From Domibacillus epiphyticus (GTDB taxonomy: Bacteria; Bacillota; Bacilli; Bacillales; Domibacillaceae): a DNA stretch of 64,000 bases. Every line of letters starts with the position of its first letter. Positions within the stretch are counted from its first letter, which is position 1. The DNA lies in NCBI RefSeq assembly GCF_001975785.1, contig NZ_MSFI01000025.1, positions 26,587 to 90,586 on the forward strand, given 5' to 3'. A program made the translations under genes and the position numbers. The notes beneath the pieces are model-generated. The model made no database searches. It saw only the letters and a program-made list of their open reading frames with translations, and was not told the DNA's origin. Shown one piece after another: positions 9,839 to 18,692 of this stretch.

Positions 9839-10309
9839 TTACGCGTTAAAAGAACGAAGCAGGTTGGCCATTTCAATTGCCGAAACAGCCGATTCCCAGC
9901 CTTTGTTTCCTGCTTTTGTGCCGGCACGTTCAATCGACTGCTCGATTGTATCCGTTGTAAGCAATCCAAAAATAACAGGTACACCCGTTTGCATTCCTGC
10001 CTGCGCGATTCCTTTCGCCGCCTCATTGCAAACATAGTCAAAGTGAGCCGTTGCGCCGCGAATAACTGCACCAAGCGTAATAACCGCATCGTATTTTCCG
10101 CTCTCTGCCATTTTTTTCGCCACGAGCGGCAATTCAAACGCACCTGGCACCCAAGCAATATCAATATTTTCTGCTTCCACACCGTGACGAATGAACCCGT
10201 CTTCTGCACCGCTAACAAGTTTGTCTGTAATAAAGTCGTTAAAACGCCCGGCAACGATCCCTACTTTTAACCCTTTGCCAATTAAATGTCCTTCGAACGT
10301 TTTCCCCAT
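9839..10309 (-). CDS. ribH: 6,7-dimethyl-8-ribityllumazine synthase
   Basis: Condenses 5-amino-6-ribitylaminouracil with 3,4-dihydroxy-2-butanone 4-phosphate, the penultimate riboflavin step; forms 60-mer capsids in Bacillus. 156 aa, normal length. [10 protein letters not shown] and the catalytic-histidine segment [14 protein letters not shown] are present. Last gene of ribD-ribE-ribBA-ribH, one base after the ribBA stop. Confidence 0.97.
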   Translation of the reverse strand: MGKTFEGHLIGKGLKVGIVAGRFNDFITDKLVSGAEDGFIRHGVEAENIDIAWVPGAFELPLVAKKMAESGKYDAVITLGAVIRGATAHFDYVCNEAAKGIAQAGMQTGVPVIFGLLTTDTIEQSIERAGTKAGNKGWESAVSAIEMANLLRSFNA

Positions 10310-10310
10310 T

Positions 10311-11519
10311 TTATCTCTCTCCTTCAGTTAAGTTTAAAATATGACCAAGCTTTGAAATTTTCGTCTTCAAATAGTTACGGTTATCATCATTTGGAGGCAT
10401 TTCAATTGGAACACGTTCGGTGACGTCAATGCCATACCCCTTTAGTCCAGTGATCTTGCGCGGATTGTTCGTAAGCAGCTTCATTTTTGAAATACCGAGA
10501 TCCTGCAAAATCTGCGCACCTATGCCGTAATCGCGTAAATCATCTTTAAAGCCAAGCTTGACATTTGCTTCAACTGTGTCATAGCCCTGCTCTTGCAGCT
10601 CGTACGCTTTCAGTTTATTAATAAGCCCGATACCACGGCCTTCTTGACGCATGTACAAAAGGACACCGCGTCCTTCTTCCTCAATTTGACGAAGCGCCGC
10701 ATGAAGCTGAGGACCGCAGTCACAACGGTGTGAACCGAATATATCGCCCGTTAAACACTCAGAGTGGACGCGGACAAGTACCGGTTCATCACCCGAAATA
10801 TCTCCTTTAACGAGAGCGATATGATCCTGTCCCGTCAATTCCTCTTCATAACCGACCGCTCGAAATTTCCCAAAGTCGGTCGGAAGCTGAATGTCCGCTT
10901 CACGGCGAATAAGTGACTCGTGTCCACGTCGATACTCAACGAGCTGTTCAATTGTGATCATTTTCAGCCCTTGGTTTTCTGCCATGATTTCTAGTTCCGG
11001 CAGCCGTGCCATCGTACCGTCCTCATTCATAATTTCACATATAACGCCTGCTGGTTTTGCCCCGGCAAGTTTCGCCAAATCAACCGCTGCTTCTGTATGG
11101 CCTGTTCGGCGCAGCACTCCCCCGTTTTTCGCAACGAGCGGGAAAATGTGGCCCGGACGTTTAAAATCGGACGGCACTGAACGTTCATCCACTAATGCAC
11201 GAACGGTATCCGCTCGTTCAAATGCGCTGATACCCGTCGTCGTAGATATATGGTCAACACTAACGGTAAAAGCCGTTCCGTGGCTGTCTGTATTATGCTC
11301 CACCATCGCATGAAGCTGAAGGCGATGGGCAATGTGTTCATCTACAGGCACACAAATTAAGCCGCGCCCTTCTTTTGCCATATAATTAATCATGGCGCCG
11401 TCCGCAAATTCAGCAATCCCGACAAGATCACCTTCGTTTTCACGGTCTTCATCATCGACAACGATGATCACTTTGCCATGTTTTAAATCTTCAATGGCTG
11501 ATTCAATGTCTGAAAACAT
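10311..11519 (-). CDS. ribBA: Bifunctional DHBP synthase / GTP cyclohydrolase II
   Basis: 402 aa with two domains. Residues 1-200 are 3,4-dihydroxy-2-butanone 4-phosphate synthase ([13 protein letters not shown] at about 20-32). Residues 205-400 are GTP cyclohydrolase II, with the zinc-binding [18 protein letters not shown] and RQEGRGIGL. It supplies both precursors of riboflavin. Third gene of the rib operon, 12 bp after ribE. Confidence 0.97.
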   Translation of the reverse strand: MFSDIESAIEDLKHGKVIIVVDDEDRENEGDLVGIAEFADGAMINYMAKEGRGLICVPVDEHIAHRLQLHAMVEHNTDSHGTAFTVSVDHISTTTGISAFERADTVRALVDERSVPSDFKRPGHIFPLVAKNGGVLRRTGHTEAAVDLAKLAGAKPAGVICEIMNEDGTMARLPELEIMAENQGLKMITIEQLVEYRRGHESLIRREADIQLPTDFGKFRAVGYEEELTGQDHIALVKGDISGDEPVLVRVHSECLTGDIFGSHRCDCGPQLHAALRQIEEEGRGVLLYMRQEGRGIGLINKLKAYELQEQGYDTVEANVKLGFKDDLRDYGIGAQILQDLGISKMKLLTNNPRKITGLKGYGIDVTERVPIEMPPNDDNRNYLKTKISKLGHILNLTEGER

Positions 11520-11531
11520 GGTGTTTCCCCC

Positions 11532-12176
11532 TTATAAATAGCCGTTTTCCTTTAATAAATCCATAGTGACGCCTTTCGATGGTGCTTCCTTTTTCTCAAG
11601 CATATTGCCGACATATTTGGCGAGCATATCACACTCAATATTGACTGTGTCGCCAACACCTTTCGATGCGAGAACCGTTTCATCACGGGTATGCGGGATA
11701 AGAGACACAGTCAAATCGGTTTCAGTGACACCGAACAAAGTGAGTGACGTACCATCAAGTGCAACTGAACCTTTATAAAGAAAATAGCGTTCAAGATGTT
11801 CTGGAAACGATATTGTAATATACAGCGCGTTTTCTTCCTGTCTTTTAGAAGTAATATGCCCAACTCCATCGACATGGCCTGAAACAAAATGACCGCCAAA
11901 ACGGCCATTCGCCGCCATCGCCCGTTCTAAATTGACTGAAGAACCCGGAGTCAGCACAGACAATGCCGTCGTTTTAAATGTTTCCGGCATGACATCCGCT
12001 GAAAAATGCGTTTTCGTGAAAGTTGTCACGGTTAAGCAGACGCCATTAACAGAAATACTGTCTCCAAGTTGCACATCCGTCAGTACTTTTTTCGCTGCAA
12101 TGGTTAACTGGAGTGATTTCCCTCCGCGGACAATCCGTTCAATTTTGCCGATTTCTTCAATAATACCAGTAAACAT
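11532..12176 (-). CDS. ribE: Riboflavin synthase alpha subunit
   Basis: Dismutates two lumazine molecules into riboflavin. 214 aa with the typical tandem lumazine-binding domains; the first begins MFTGIIEEIG, contains VNGVCLTV, and is followed by HFVSGHVDGVG; the second repeats the pattern (VALDGTSLTL). Its ATG shares a base with the ribD stop (TAATG). Confidence 0.97.
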   Translation of the reverse strand: MFTGIIEEIGKIERIVRGGKSLQLTIAAKKVLTDVQLGDSISVNGVCLTVTTFTKTHFSADVMPETFKTTALSVLTPGSSVNLERAMAANGRFGGHFVSGHVDGVGHITSKRQEENALYITISFPEHLERYFLYKGSVALDGTSLTLFGVTETDLTVSLIPHTRDETVLASKGVGDTVNIECDMLAKYVGNMLEKKEAPSKGVTMDLLKENGYL

Positions 12177-13258
12177 TACATACCCCTTCTTTCGGCCACA
12201 ATTTTCAAATCGGGACCGATCATCTCGACCGATGTAAAGTCAATCGCAAGTGCTTCGTCCATCGTCGAACCACCTAGACCACCAAATGAAGATGGTGCGG
12301 ACTTGCCGCCAATGAGTTTTGGTGCCATATACATAATGAGCTTGTTAAACGATCCAGCGTCTAAAAACGAAGCGTTTATTTCAGCACCCGCTTCCACGAA
12401 CAATGTCATGATGCCCATTTTACCTAGTTCATCAAGCACCTTATCAATTGACATGTGAGAAAGACGGATCACCGTAACGCCTTCATCTTCAAGCTGTCGC
12501 TGTTTTTTTGTCTGTGCATCACTCGCACAAAAAATAATTGTTTTCGCTTCTTTGTTTTGAATAATGTGGAAATCAACCGGTACGCGCAAATGCGTATCCA
12601 GCAGCACCCGAATGGGATGTTTTCCTCCGTGAGGCAGTCGGGAGGTGAGGAGCGGGTTATCGAGCAGTACGGTTCCAATGCCCGTTAAGATCGCATCGTG
12701 TTGGGATCTTAGAAGATGTACATCTTCTCGTGCTTCATCACTTGTAATCCAGCGGCTATGTCCTGTATGGGCAGCCGTTTTGCCGTCGGCGGTGACAGCA
12801 GTTTTAATCGTTACATATGGACGTTTCGTTTGAATAAAATGAAAAAATGGTGTTAATAGTGCAATTGCTTCCTTTTCACAAATACCCGTTGTCACTTCAA
12901 TACCGGCAGCGCGTATTTTCTCAATTCCTTTACCTCCAACAAGGGGATTAGGATCAACTGCGGCAATAAACACGCGGCGAATGCCTTTCTCAATCACGAG
13001 ATTCGCACACGGAGGCGTTTTACCGAAATGCGCACACGGTTCAAGTGTGACGTATATGTCAGCACCTTCTGCTTCAGCACCGGCCTGTGCGAGTGCGTTT
13101 ACTTCCGCATGGGCTTCCCCGGCTTTTAAATGGGCACCCATTCCAATCACCCGTCCGTCTTTTACAACGACAGCGCCAACCGGTGGATTGGGCGACGTTT
13201 GATAGGCAGCTCCTTTTGCGAGCGACAGGGCAAGATTCATATAGTATTCTTCTTGCAT
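12176..13258 (-). CDS. ribD: Riboflavin-specific deaminase/reductase
   Basis: Bifunctional enzyme converting the GTP cyclohydrolase II product to 5-amino-6-ribitylamino-uracil phosphate. The N-terminal deaminase has zinc ligands in GEAHAEVNAL and EPCAHFGKTPPC; the C-terminal half (from ~145) is the NADPH reductase (TVKTAVTADGKTA-like ITIKTAVTADGKTA). I chose the ATG at 13258 because AAGGAGAG sits at proper spacing and homologues start MxEEYYMxxAL. First gene of the operon, controlled by the FMN riboswitch. Confidence 0.95.
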   Translation of the reverse strand: MQEEYYMNLALSLAKGAAYQTSPNPPVGAVVVKDGRVIGMGAHLKAGEAHAEVNALAQAGAEAEGADIYVTLEPCAHFGKTPPCANLVIEKGIRRVFIAAVDPNPLVGGKGIEKIRAAGIEVTTGICEKEAIALLTPFFHFIQTKRPYVTIKTAVTADGKTAAHTGHSRWITSDEAREDVHLLRSQHDAILTGIGTVLLDNPLLTSRLPHGGKHPIRVLLDTHLRVPVDFHIIQNKEAKTIIFCASDAQTKKQRQLEDEGVTVIRLSHMSIDKVLDELGKMGIMTLFVEAGAEINASFLDAGSFNKLIMYMAPKLIGGKSAPSSFGGLGGSTMDEALAIDFTSVEMIGPDLKIVAERRGM

Positions 13259-13313
13259 GAGTACTCTCCTTCTATTTAAAAATTCCGCCAAAAACCATGA
13301 ATTACAAACGAAA

Positions 13314-13394
13314 GCCCCATATTGTCAACAATAAGGGGCATTTTTTGCAACAAGAAAATAAGCGTTTTGTTCGTGATAGAAAAATCACAAAACG
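13314..13394 (-). terminator. Riboswitch expression-platform hairpins
   Basis: Two hairpins lie between the aptamer and ribD. 13361-13394 pairs GCGTTTTG...CAAAACGC and is followed on the minus strand by TTATTTTCTTGTT, a plausible FMN-dependent terminator. 13314-13339 pairs GCCCC with GGGGC and has a weaker T-tract. Which one acts is not resolved by inspection. Confidence 0.55.
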
Positions 13395-13404
13395 CATCTC
13401 GTCC

Positions 13405-13535
13405 TTTCCTCCCATCCAGACTTTCACTGTCGGCTCCGGAATTACACCGGATCCACCGCATATATGCGGGTCACGGACTAAGGGCTTGCTGCCCATCACC
13501 GCCGGTCGGGAGTTGCACCCTGCCCCGGAAAGGTA
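13405..13535 (-). ncRNA. FMN riboswitch (RFN element)
   Basis: Read on the minus strand it shows the conserved RFN order: GGGGCAGGGTGCAACTCCC at the 5' end, GGCGGTGATGGG and AGCCC, a variable hairpin (ACCCGCATATATGCGGT), GGATCCGGTG with ATTCCGG, the conserved CCGACAGTGAAAGTCTGGATGGG, and closing AGGA. It senses FMN and turns off ribDEBAH by premature termination. Confidence 0.95.
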
Positions 13536-13540
13536 GTATT

Positions 13541-14038
13541 CGAATGTTGCATTTATTATGAACTTTTTTTGTTCTATCTGTCAAGCAAGTGAACTTGTCT
13601 TTTCATTCCGATGATGGCTCCAAATATGTACAGACCCAACCTGGCGGGATGATTGTTTTTCATGACTGCAGCATTTATCTAACCGGACCAGAGGTACATG
13701 TACTATCTGGTAATCTTTGTCCCTTTGTCGGCAAAAATAAATTGAAGTTTTCCGTTTCAGACGATGCACACAGGGTATTCAAAACGCATACAATAGTAAT
13801 CAGAGCAAGGGTAGTAATGGAAGTACTGTACGAAAAACCGTCCTTTCTTCACGCACTCATTTTGCAGACAGGATATCCTCATTGCCCAAAGTTCAACATT
13901 TTTTCCCAACTGCTACTGCGATCCACGTAATAATGGATACTTTTTCACAGAAAACACCCCTTGAAAATGAGTGATAATTTGCATTATTCACTAAAAAAAA
14001 TGTCGTCGAAAAAATTTTATTTTCACGTTTAAAACCTA
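13541..14038. other. About 500-bp stretch without a recognisable gene
   Basis: A 113-codon open frame (13589-13930, plus) exists but has no good ribosome binding site, no family motif and a cysteine/histidine-scattered composition unlike real neighbours; the opposite strand has an equally unconvincing 62-codon frame. I see no RNA or repeat here. Confidence 0.4.
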
Positions 14039-14067
14039 TTTTCAAATGGGTAAAAATTTTATATTAT
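14039..14067 (+). promoter_or_regulatory. Candidate promoter of the tRNA-like RNA and GNAT gene
   Basis: -35 TTTTCA (14039-14044), 17-bp spacer, -10 TATTAT (14062-14067); transcription would start near 14074, just before the tRNA-like sequence. Confidence 0.5.
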
Positions 14068-14098
14068 GAGGTTACAGCGACATGTGAATGATAGTTGT

Positions 14099-14170
14099 AT
14101 ATGGGAAGGCAAATGGTGCGCCACCGGTTTCTTCAATCGGTTCTAATGGGTTCGATTCCCATCCCGGAAT
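14099..14170 (+). tRNA. tRNA-like sequence, anticodon position CUU (possible tRNA-Other-like RNA or tRNA pseudogene)
   Basis: A cloverleaf can be drawn by hand. T-arm: ATGGG/CCCAT with loop TTCGATT (14146-14162). Anticodon arm: CCGGT/ATCGG with loop TTCTTCA (14124-14140), giving CTT at 34-36. Variable loop TTCTA. D-arm: three pairs GGC/GCC (14108-14122). The acceptor is poor: ATATGGG against CCCGGAA gives only about five pairs, and no CCA is encoded. Position 37 is C, unusual. A T-run (14170-14175) follows at once. It is either a decayed tRNA or a deviant tRNA-like small RNA such as the tRNA-Other described in B. cereus; the identity is not proven. Confidence 0.5.
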
Positions 14171-14287
14171 TTTTTGTGGACAGGCTGAGTTGTGACGGTC
14201 TTGTTGAACTCTATAAAAAATTTCGAGGGCGAATCGGACATTAATGAACCGCTATGCCCTCAGTATGTAAAAAAGGAGGGATTTACA

Positions 14288-14839
14288 ATGTTGAAGAAAC
14301 GCGATGTTCATGAAAGTCATGCTTTGTTTGATTTGATGACGCACCCGGAGGTCTTCCCCTTCGTGCGCCATAAAGCAAAATCTTATGAAGAGTTTGTGTT
14401 TGTCACGAAGCAATATATTGAATCGGAGGAGCGCGGGGAATTAATCTCCCGGACCATTCTCGATGAATGGGGCAGCCCGATTGGCACAATTAACCTTTAT
14501 GACATCGAAGAGAATGCCGGCTTTCTTGGCACTTGGCTGGGCAAGCCTTATCATGGAAAAGGATACAATGAGCCGGCAAAAGAAGAGTTTTTTAAAGAAT
14601 TATTTTATGAGTCAGGCATCGAATCTATTTACATGGCGATTCGAAAGGTAAATATCCGCTCACGCAAAGCAGCGGAAAAACTGCCGTATGCAGTCCCAGC
14701 GAATGAAACGCGCCCAGACGTGTATGCAAAGTTAAACAAAGATGACATTGTGTTTGATTTATTCGAAGTTCCGAAAGACCTCTTCACGCTTTATTTGATG
14801 CGCAAACAGCAGGAAAACGAACAGGCTATGGAAGCGTAA
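14288..14839 (+). CDS. GNAT family N-acetyltransferase
   Basis: 183 aa from the ATG at 14288, chosen because AAAGGAGGG precedes it. The acetyl-CoA fold elements are GSPIGTINLYDI (beta 2-4), then FLGTWLGKPYHGKGYNEPAKEEFF with the pyrophosphate loop GKPYHGKGY, and SIYMAIRKVNIRSRKAAEK, the N-x-R-S segment of GNAT proteins. Similar to RimJ/RimL-type acetyltransferases, acceptor unknown. It lies 118 bp downstream of the tRNA-like sequence, possibly on the same transcript. Confidence 0.8.
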   Translation: MLKKRDVHESHALFDLMTHPEVFPFVRHKAKSYEEFVFVTKQYIESEERGELISRTILDEWGSPIGTINLYDIEENAGFLGTWLGKPYHGKGYNEPAKEEFFKELFYESGIESIYMAIRKVNIRSRKAAEKLPYAVPANETRPDVYAKLNKDDIVFDLFEVPKDLFTLYLMRKQQENEQAMEA

Positions 14840-14936
14840 CAACCTTTCCAGAATCCCTCGCGCGTACCTAAACTTCAAATATGAAGCGACTATTCCGTCC
14901 ATGGATTCCATTCCGAATGACGACAATTTCCCGAAA

Positions 14937-14968
14937 GGGCCGGTTAGCATTTTGCAGCCGGTCCTTTT
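14937..14968 (+). terminator. Terminator of GNAT gene
   Basis: GGGCCGG-ttagcattttgcag-CCGGTCC followed by TTTT; closing arm complementary with one G-U pair. Confidence 0.65.
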
Positions 14969-15081
14969 CAATTCCTTCAAAACATAACAACCTATACAAT
15001 AGCCCATGATAGTAAGTATTGAATGCTTGGGCTGAGGAATCATAAGAGTATCATCACTTACTTTTTTAAGGAGGCACATTC

Positions 15082-15252
15082 ATGAACGATCAAAGAAAAC
15101 AACAAACTCAGCAAAATGAAATGAATTATCGCAACTTTCAGAGCAACAAGGGATTAAGTAAAAAAAATAACGGGGGCGGCTGGGAAAAACCCATCATTCT
15201 TTCGTTGTCTCTGCTATACATTTTTATGAACTATAAAAAAGCAAAGTCATAA
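15082..15252 (+). CDS. Small membrane protein, 56 aa, unknown
   Basis: A short gene with a strong AAGGAGG site 7 bases before its ATG. The first ~35 residues are hydrophilic and Q/N/K-rich (MNDQRKQQTQQNEMN...), then one hydrophobic stretch (PIILSLSLLYIFMNY) and a basic tail (KKAKS). This predicts one membrane helix. I do not recognise the family. A clean terminator lies 120 bp downstream. Confidence 0.6.
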   Translation: MNDQRKQQTQQNEMNYRNFQSNKGLSKKNNGGGWEKPIILSLSLLYIFMNYKKAKS

Positions 15253-15371
15253 AACATGAATCGAATTCTCTCCCATTTTTTCATAAAATCACTTATTTTT
15301 GTATATATTTTTCTAAAAAGGATAAACTGCTATTATTCCCCCTATTTCAGTAGCACTTTCCAACCCGTTTT

Positions 15372-15395
15372 GCCGAGACTTTCTCGGCTTTTTTT
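15372..15395 (+). terminator. Intrinsic terminator
   Basis: Perfect GCCGAGA-ctt-TCTCGGC hairpin with seven Ts on the plus strand; ends the 56-aa gene and abuts the end of the convergent IDEAL gene. Confidence 0.8.
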
Positions 15396-15399
15396 ATTC

Positions 15400-15696
15400 C
15401 TACGCGTCAAGCAATTTCCTTTCCGTAAGCTGATGAAACCATTCTTTATCTCCAGTGAAAATGGCCAGGTCGATCAAACTATCCCAATCCTCTTTCTCCA
15501 ATGTAACATCCATGTGCGATACGCTGTCCATTGAGCACGTCGCCCGAATAGGTTTTTGCCAAACTGGATGGCCCTTCACATAGCTGGCCACTTTTGTTAT
15601 AAAGATCAAATCCCTCGAAAACGAAATGTTCTCAATATACCCAATTACAAGTGTATTATTTGATACCGCATAAACCCAATCACCGTAATTAAACAT
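15400..15696 (-). CDS. IDEAL domain-containing protein (paralogue 1)
   Basis: 98 aa. N-terminal half FNYGDWVYAVSNNTLVIGYI looks like a small beta-barrel module; the C-terminus has the IDEAL-type helix DSLIDLAIFTGDKEWFHQLTE. Two longer paralogues occur at 47682-48002 and 61248-61580 with the same order (GDWV...G...R near the start, LIDLALLTKDEEWF near the end). This copy has the most diverged middle. IDEAL proteins (YpiB/YozD group) act as small adaptors in some cases; no function is shown here. Confidence 0.75.
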   Translation of the reverse strand: MFNYGDWVYAVSNNTLVIGYIENISFSRDLIFITKVASYVKGHPVWQKPIRATCSMDSVSHMDVTLEKEDWDSLIDLAIFTGDKEWFHQLTERKLLDA

Positions 15697-15987
15697 AGCG
15701 AAGCCGCCTCCTGCATTTCAAGTAGTACCTTTTCGACTTGTAAAAAATGTGAAATCTTCTTTTACATCATATGGCTTGTTATTTCTCCAAATGACCTTGT
15801 CCCACTCCTTCCTTTTCCAATTCCCTATGTAAAAGCCTATAAATCGTTTATTTCCAAGAAAGTGAATTTCTATAACCAGCACTTCTTTTTAAAAAGAGAC
15901 GATAAAAAGATGCGTTTACTTGCGGCTAGCAACTTCCCCCGTGATCCATTACAATTAACGGTATCATGACAAAAAGGAGTTAATGCA

Positions 15988-16788
15988 ATGGGAACGAGAC
16001 GGAACATGTTTTTTTCTTATAAAAATGATCCTGCGAAACAAAAGGATATCGAGAACTTAATGTCCATTGCAAAGGATCAGGGATTTGAAATTGTCACGAA
16101 TCAGGAAGAAGCGAATATTATCGTCGCAGTAGGCGGTGACGGAGCATTTTTGCAGGCAGTTCGTAGGTCTGGGTTCCGTGATGACTGTTTATACGTAGGC
16201 GTAACCGATGAAGAAGAAGCAAGCTTGTACTGTGATTTCAATCTTCATAATACGGAAGAAATGATCGAAGCCGTTCACACAGCAGGAGTTTCGGTGCGCC
16301 GCTATCCGGTCATTGACGTCCACTTAGATGGACACACTCATTTCCATTGTTTAAATGAATTGTCTGTCCGGTCGTCTATTATTAAAACGTTCGTGATCGA
16401 TGTGTTTATTGACGAGCTGCATTTCGAAACGTTCCGCGGCGACGGGATTGTGGTCGCCACACCGACTGGCAGCACCGCCTATAACCGATCATTGAACGGC
16501 GCTGTTGTCGATCCGCGCATTTCGTGTATGCAAATAAGTGAAATCGCCTCACTCAATAACAATCAATTCCGCACACTCGGTTCATCGTTTATTCTAGGCG
16601 ACAGTCGAAAATTGACACTCCAAATCGTACAGGATGGCAATGATTATCCGATTATCGGTCTTGATAACGAAGCACTAAGCATACAAAACATAAAAAATAT
16701 CGAAGTTGAAATGTCCGGAAAAATCATTAAAACCGTTAAACTAAAAGACAATTCCTTCTGGCATAAAGTACAGCGTACCTTCCTATAA
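15988..16788 (+). CDS. nadK: NAD kinase (NadK2/YtdI-type)
   Basis: Phosphorylates NAD to NADP. 266 aa with the nucleotide motif VAVGGDGAFLQAV (about 46-58), the NAD-binding LNELSVR and the conserved GDGIVVATPTGSTAYN (about 151-166). The overall sequence and C-terminus (KTVKLKDNSFW) closely follow B. subtilis NadK2 (YtdI). AAAAAGGAG precedes the ATG. Monocistronic. Confidence 0.93.
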   Translation: MGTRRNMFFSYKNDPAKQKDIENLMSIAKDQGFEIVTNQEEANIIVAVGGDGAFLQAVRRSGFRDDCLYVGVTDEEEASLYCDFNLHNTEEMIEAVHTAGVSVRRYPVIDVHLDGHTHFHCLNELSVRSSIIKTFVIDVFIDELHFETFRGDGIVVATPTGSTAYNRSLNGAVVDPRISCMQISEIASLNNNQFRTLGSSFILGDSRKLTLQIVQDGNDYPIIGLDNEALSIQNIKNIEVEMSGKIIKTVKLKDNSFWHKVQRTFL

Positions 16789-16865
16789 AAAGGGATGCTT
16801 AAAGCCCCTTCTACAAAGGAAGAAAAAATAAAACAGGAACATAGCGTTGGCAAAGTATCCTATGC

Positions 16866-17016
16866 AAGGCCGGTTAATTACAAAGTGGGACGGAAAAGCA
16901 GTCTTGAAGGCCGAATTTTTGAAAAATAGGCCGGAAAAATATGCCCGATGGCCGAAAAAAAATTATTTCGGCCCACGCATTACAGAATCCGGCCTAAAAT
17001 GAAATATTCCGGCCTT
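16866..17016. repeat. Tandem GGCC repeat, ~20.5/41-bp period
   Basis: Seven GGCC cores start at 16868, 16909, 16929, 16950, 16970, 16991 and 17011, spacings 41, 20, 21, 20, 21, 20. Most read GGCCG or CCGGCC with A/T-rich spacers. Adjacent cores can pair (GGCCGAAA...TTTCGGCC at 16950-16973). The remainder of the 468-bp gap (16789-17256) holds only the terminator at 17055. Confidence 0.7.
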
Positions 17017-17054
17017 TATTACCATTAATAAACTACTTTATTTAATTAAAAAAA

Positions 17055-17088
17055 GCGGTCCGACCATTTTCTGTCGAGCCGCTGCTTT
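17055..17088. terminator. Bidirectional intrinsic terminator
   Basis: GCGGtcCGAC-cattttct-GTCGagCCGC, with A-run on the left and TTTTTT on the right. Confidence 0.65.
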
Positions 17089-17256
17089 TTTATTTAAAAT
17101 AACCGTCATTGGTTTTATGGGATAGAAATAATCAGCATAATAACAACTATATCTATTAATAATCCCCTCTTTTCAGTGTTTAATTTAACACATCCAAGAG
17201 GGATAGGGTCAAAAGAGGCTATGCATCAATAATCAACCATTTACGATATCTTTTCG

Positions 17257-17421
17257 TCAATTGCCTCTGCCTTTCCGGCCGAGATTAGAGTTGCGGTTTG
17301 CCCCTTTCATTGGATCTTCACCAGCAGCAAATTCCGCGGTATAATCCATTTCATCAACATTTTTCTTCGGGGTTTTAGTGTACTTTTCAACAGCATTTCT
17401 TGAAGCTTTCCGCTTAACCAT
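17257..17421 (-). CDS. Small basic protein, SASP-like (possibly SspO-type)
   Basis: 54 aa from the ATG at 17421, chosen because AAGGGAGA is 7 bases upstream. The composition (K, R, N, G; start MVKRKASRNAV, then YTAEFAAGEDP and an NRNSNLGRKGRGN tail) resembles minor small acid-soluble spore proteins such as SspO (KRKAN...YNEEFA...). The family assignment is tentative; no enzyme motif is present. Confidence 0.5.
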   Translation of the reverse strand: MVKRKASRNAVEKYTKTPKKNVDEMDYTAEFAAGEDPMKGANRNSNLGRKGRGN

Positions 17422-17611
17422 CTTACCATCTCCCTTTCGAGTGTTATGAAGCACCGTTAGATTTCCCGATTCTTGTGTTCATATTCCAGTGGGAGCGCAA
17501 ATGATTTCACGCTAAACCCGAAAGACAAATCCCCTCTTTACTGGCTTACTCAAGATAAAAGCCCAAGAACAGCAGCACTACCGCCACCATTCCTGGACTA
17601 ACGTTTTCCGT

Positions 17612-18679
17612 CTATTCATATTCCCCAATAATCTTAACGGCTTTTTCAGTTATGTCCGTATCAACCGCTTCGTCAAAGTTGAATTCTCCCTTTATAGCGC
17701 CGTTTTTCTTGTACATTTCATACTGATCGCGGATGTCATCGACGAACATCTCGCCATTTGGATCAAGTCCTGTGACGAAAACTTCTTCCCACACCGCGGT
17801 ATCTTTTAGCGCGGTGTACTGTGTCATAATGTCAATTATTTCGTCTTTTCCTTCACCTTTTTTGAAAGCATCGTTATAATCACGGACTCCTTTTAAATAC
17901 GCGGCCATGAAGCGAAGCGACACATCCTGTTCTTCCTCCATGAATTTTGGCGATCCAAGGACCATCGCAATTTGTGCTTCGGGGGCGAAATCTGTTGCAT
18001 CACCGAACCGAACATGAATGCCTTCTGATACACCTTGTGTAATGAGCGGTTCAATTTGCAGCGCTGCGGCAATGGAGTCATTTCCAATGGCCGCGAGCAT
18101 GTTGCCAAAGTCCGGCATGAGAACAAATTCAACATCGTCTTCCTTCAGACCCGCGTGTTCGAGCATTTTACGAAAAATGTAATCATCGACAGCGTGTTCC
18201 GTGGAAACGGCTATTTTTTCTCCTTTCAAATCGCTATAGTCTTTTATTTCATCCTGCTTATCAACATCTAGCACAAATGTAAAATACGATTTTCCTTTTA
18301 CATTGTGGCCTTTATCGGCAATAATTTTTACATCTATCCCCTGGGCAATGGCGTTGAAAAATGAGGCGGATGAAATGCCTCCTGCAATATCGACCTCACC
18401 GGATGCGAGAGCCGGCAGCATATCATCACTATTCGAAAATGTGGCAAACTCCACTTCAATGTTGTAGTCATCAAAATACCCTTTTTCTTTTGCGATATAA
18501 AAGCCCGCGCCTGACGCAGAACCATCCTCGGCAATGACCACTTTCGTCTTCTTGCTTAAAGGTGCTAAATCGCCTGACGGATTGTCTTTGCTTACGTCGT
18601 CATTGACTTTCACTGTTTCCCCTCCCGTACATCCCGCCAGCAAGAAGAAAACACCCAGCATCCCCAGCCACTTTTTCAT
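17612..18679 (-). CDS. ABC transporter substrate-binding lipoprotein (SsuA/TauA/NMT1-like)
   Basis: 355 aa with a lipoprotein signal (lipobox LLAGC, Cys16). The mature part has the NMT1/SsuA pattern: VVIAEDGSASGAGFYIAKEKGYFDDYNIEVEF, then LASGEVDIAGG and DLKGEKIAVS. Such proteins bind sulfonates, taurine, nitrate or thiamine precursors; the ligand is not decided by sequence. Third gene of a permease-ATPase-binding protein operon. Confidence 0.88.
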   Translation of the reverse strand: MKKWLGMLGVFFLLAGCTGGETVKVNDDVSKDNPSGDLAPLSKKTKVVIAEDGSASGAGFYIAKEKGYFDDYNIEVEFATFSNSDDMLPALASGEVDIAGGISSASFFNAIAQGIDVKIIADKGHNVKGKSYFTFVLDVDKQDEIKDYSDLKGEKIAVSTEHAVDDYIFRKMLEHAGLKEDDVEFVLMPDFGNMLAAIGNDSIAAALQIEPLITQGVSEGIHVRFGDATDFAPEAQIAMVLGSPKFMEEEQDVSLRFMAAYLKGVRDYNDAFKKGEGKDEIIDIMTQYTALKDTAVWEEVFVTGLDPNGEMFVDDIRDQYEMYKKNGAIKGEFNFDEAVDTDITEKAVKIIGEYE

Positions 18680-18692
18680 CGATACTCCCCCT

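Noticed and set aside
13589..13930. 113-codon plus-strand open frame after the FMN riboswitch
   Set aside because: No ribosome binding site, no recognisable family, and an overlapping antisense frame of equal quality.
16866..17016. CRISPR array
   Set aside because: The repeated core is only 4-6 bp, the spacing is 20 bp and no cas gene is near.
17455..17611. Tiny hydrophobic peptide between the SASP-like gene and the ABC transporter operon
   Set aside because: Only 14 codons with a marginal ribosome binding site; cannot be supported.
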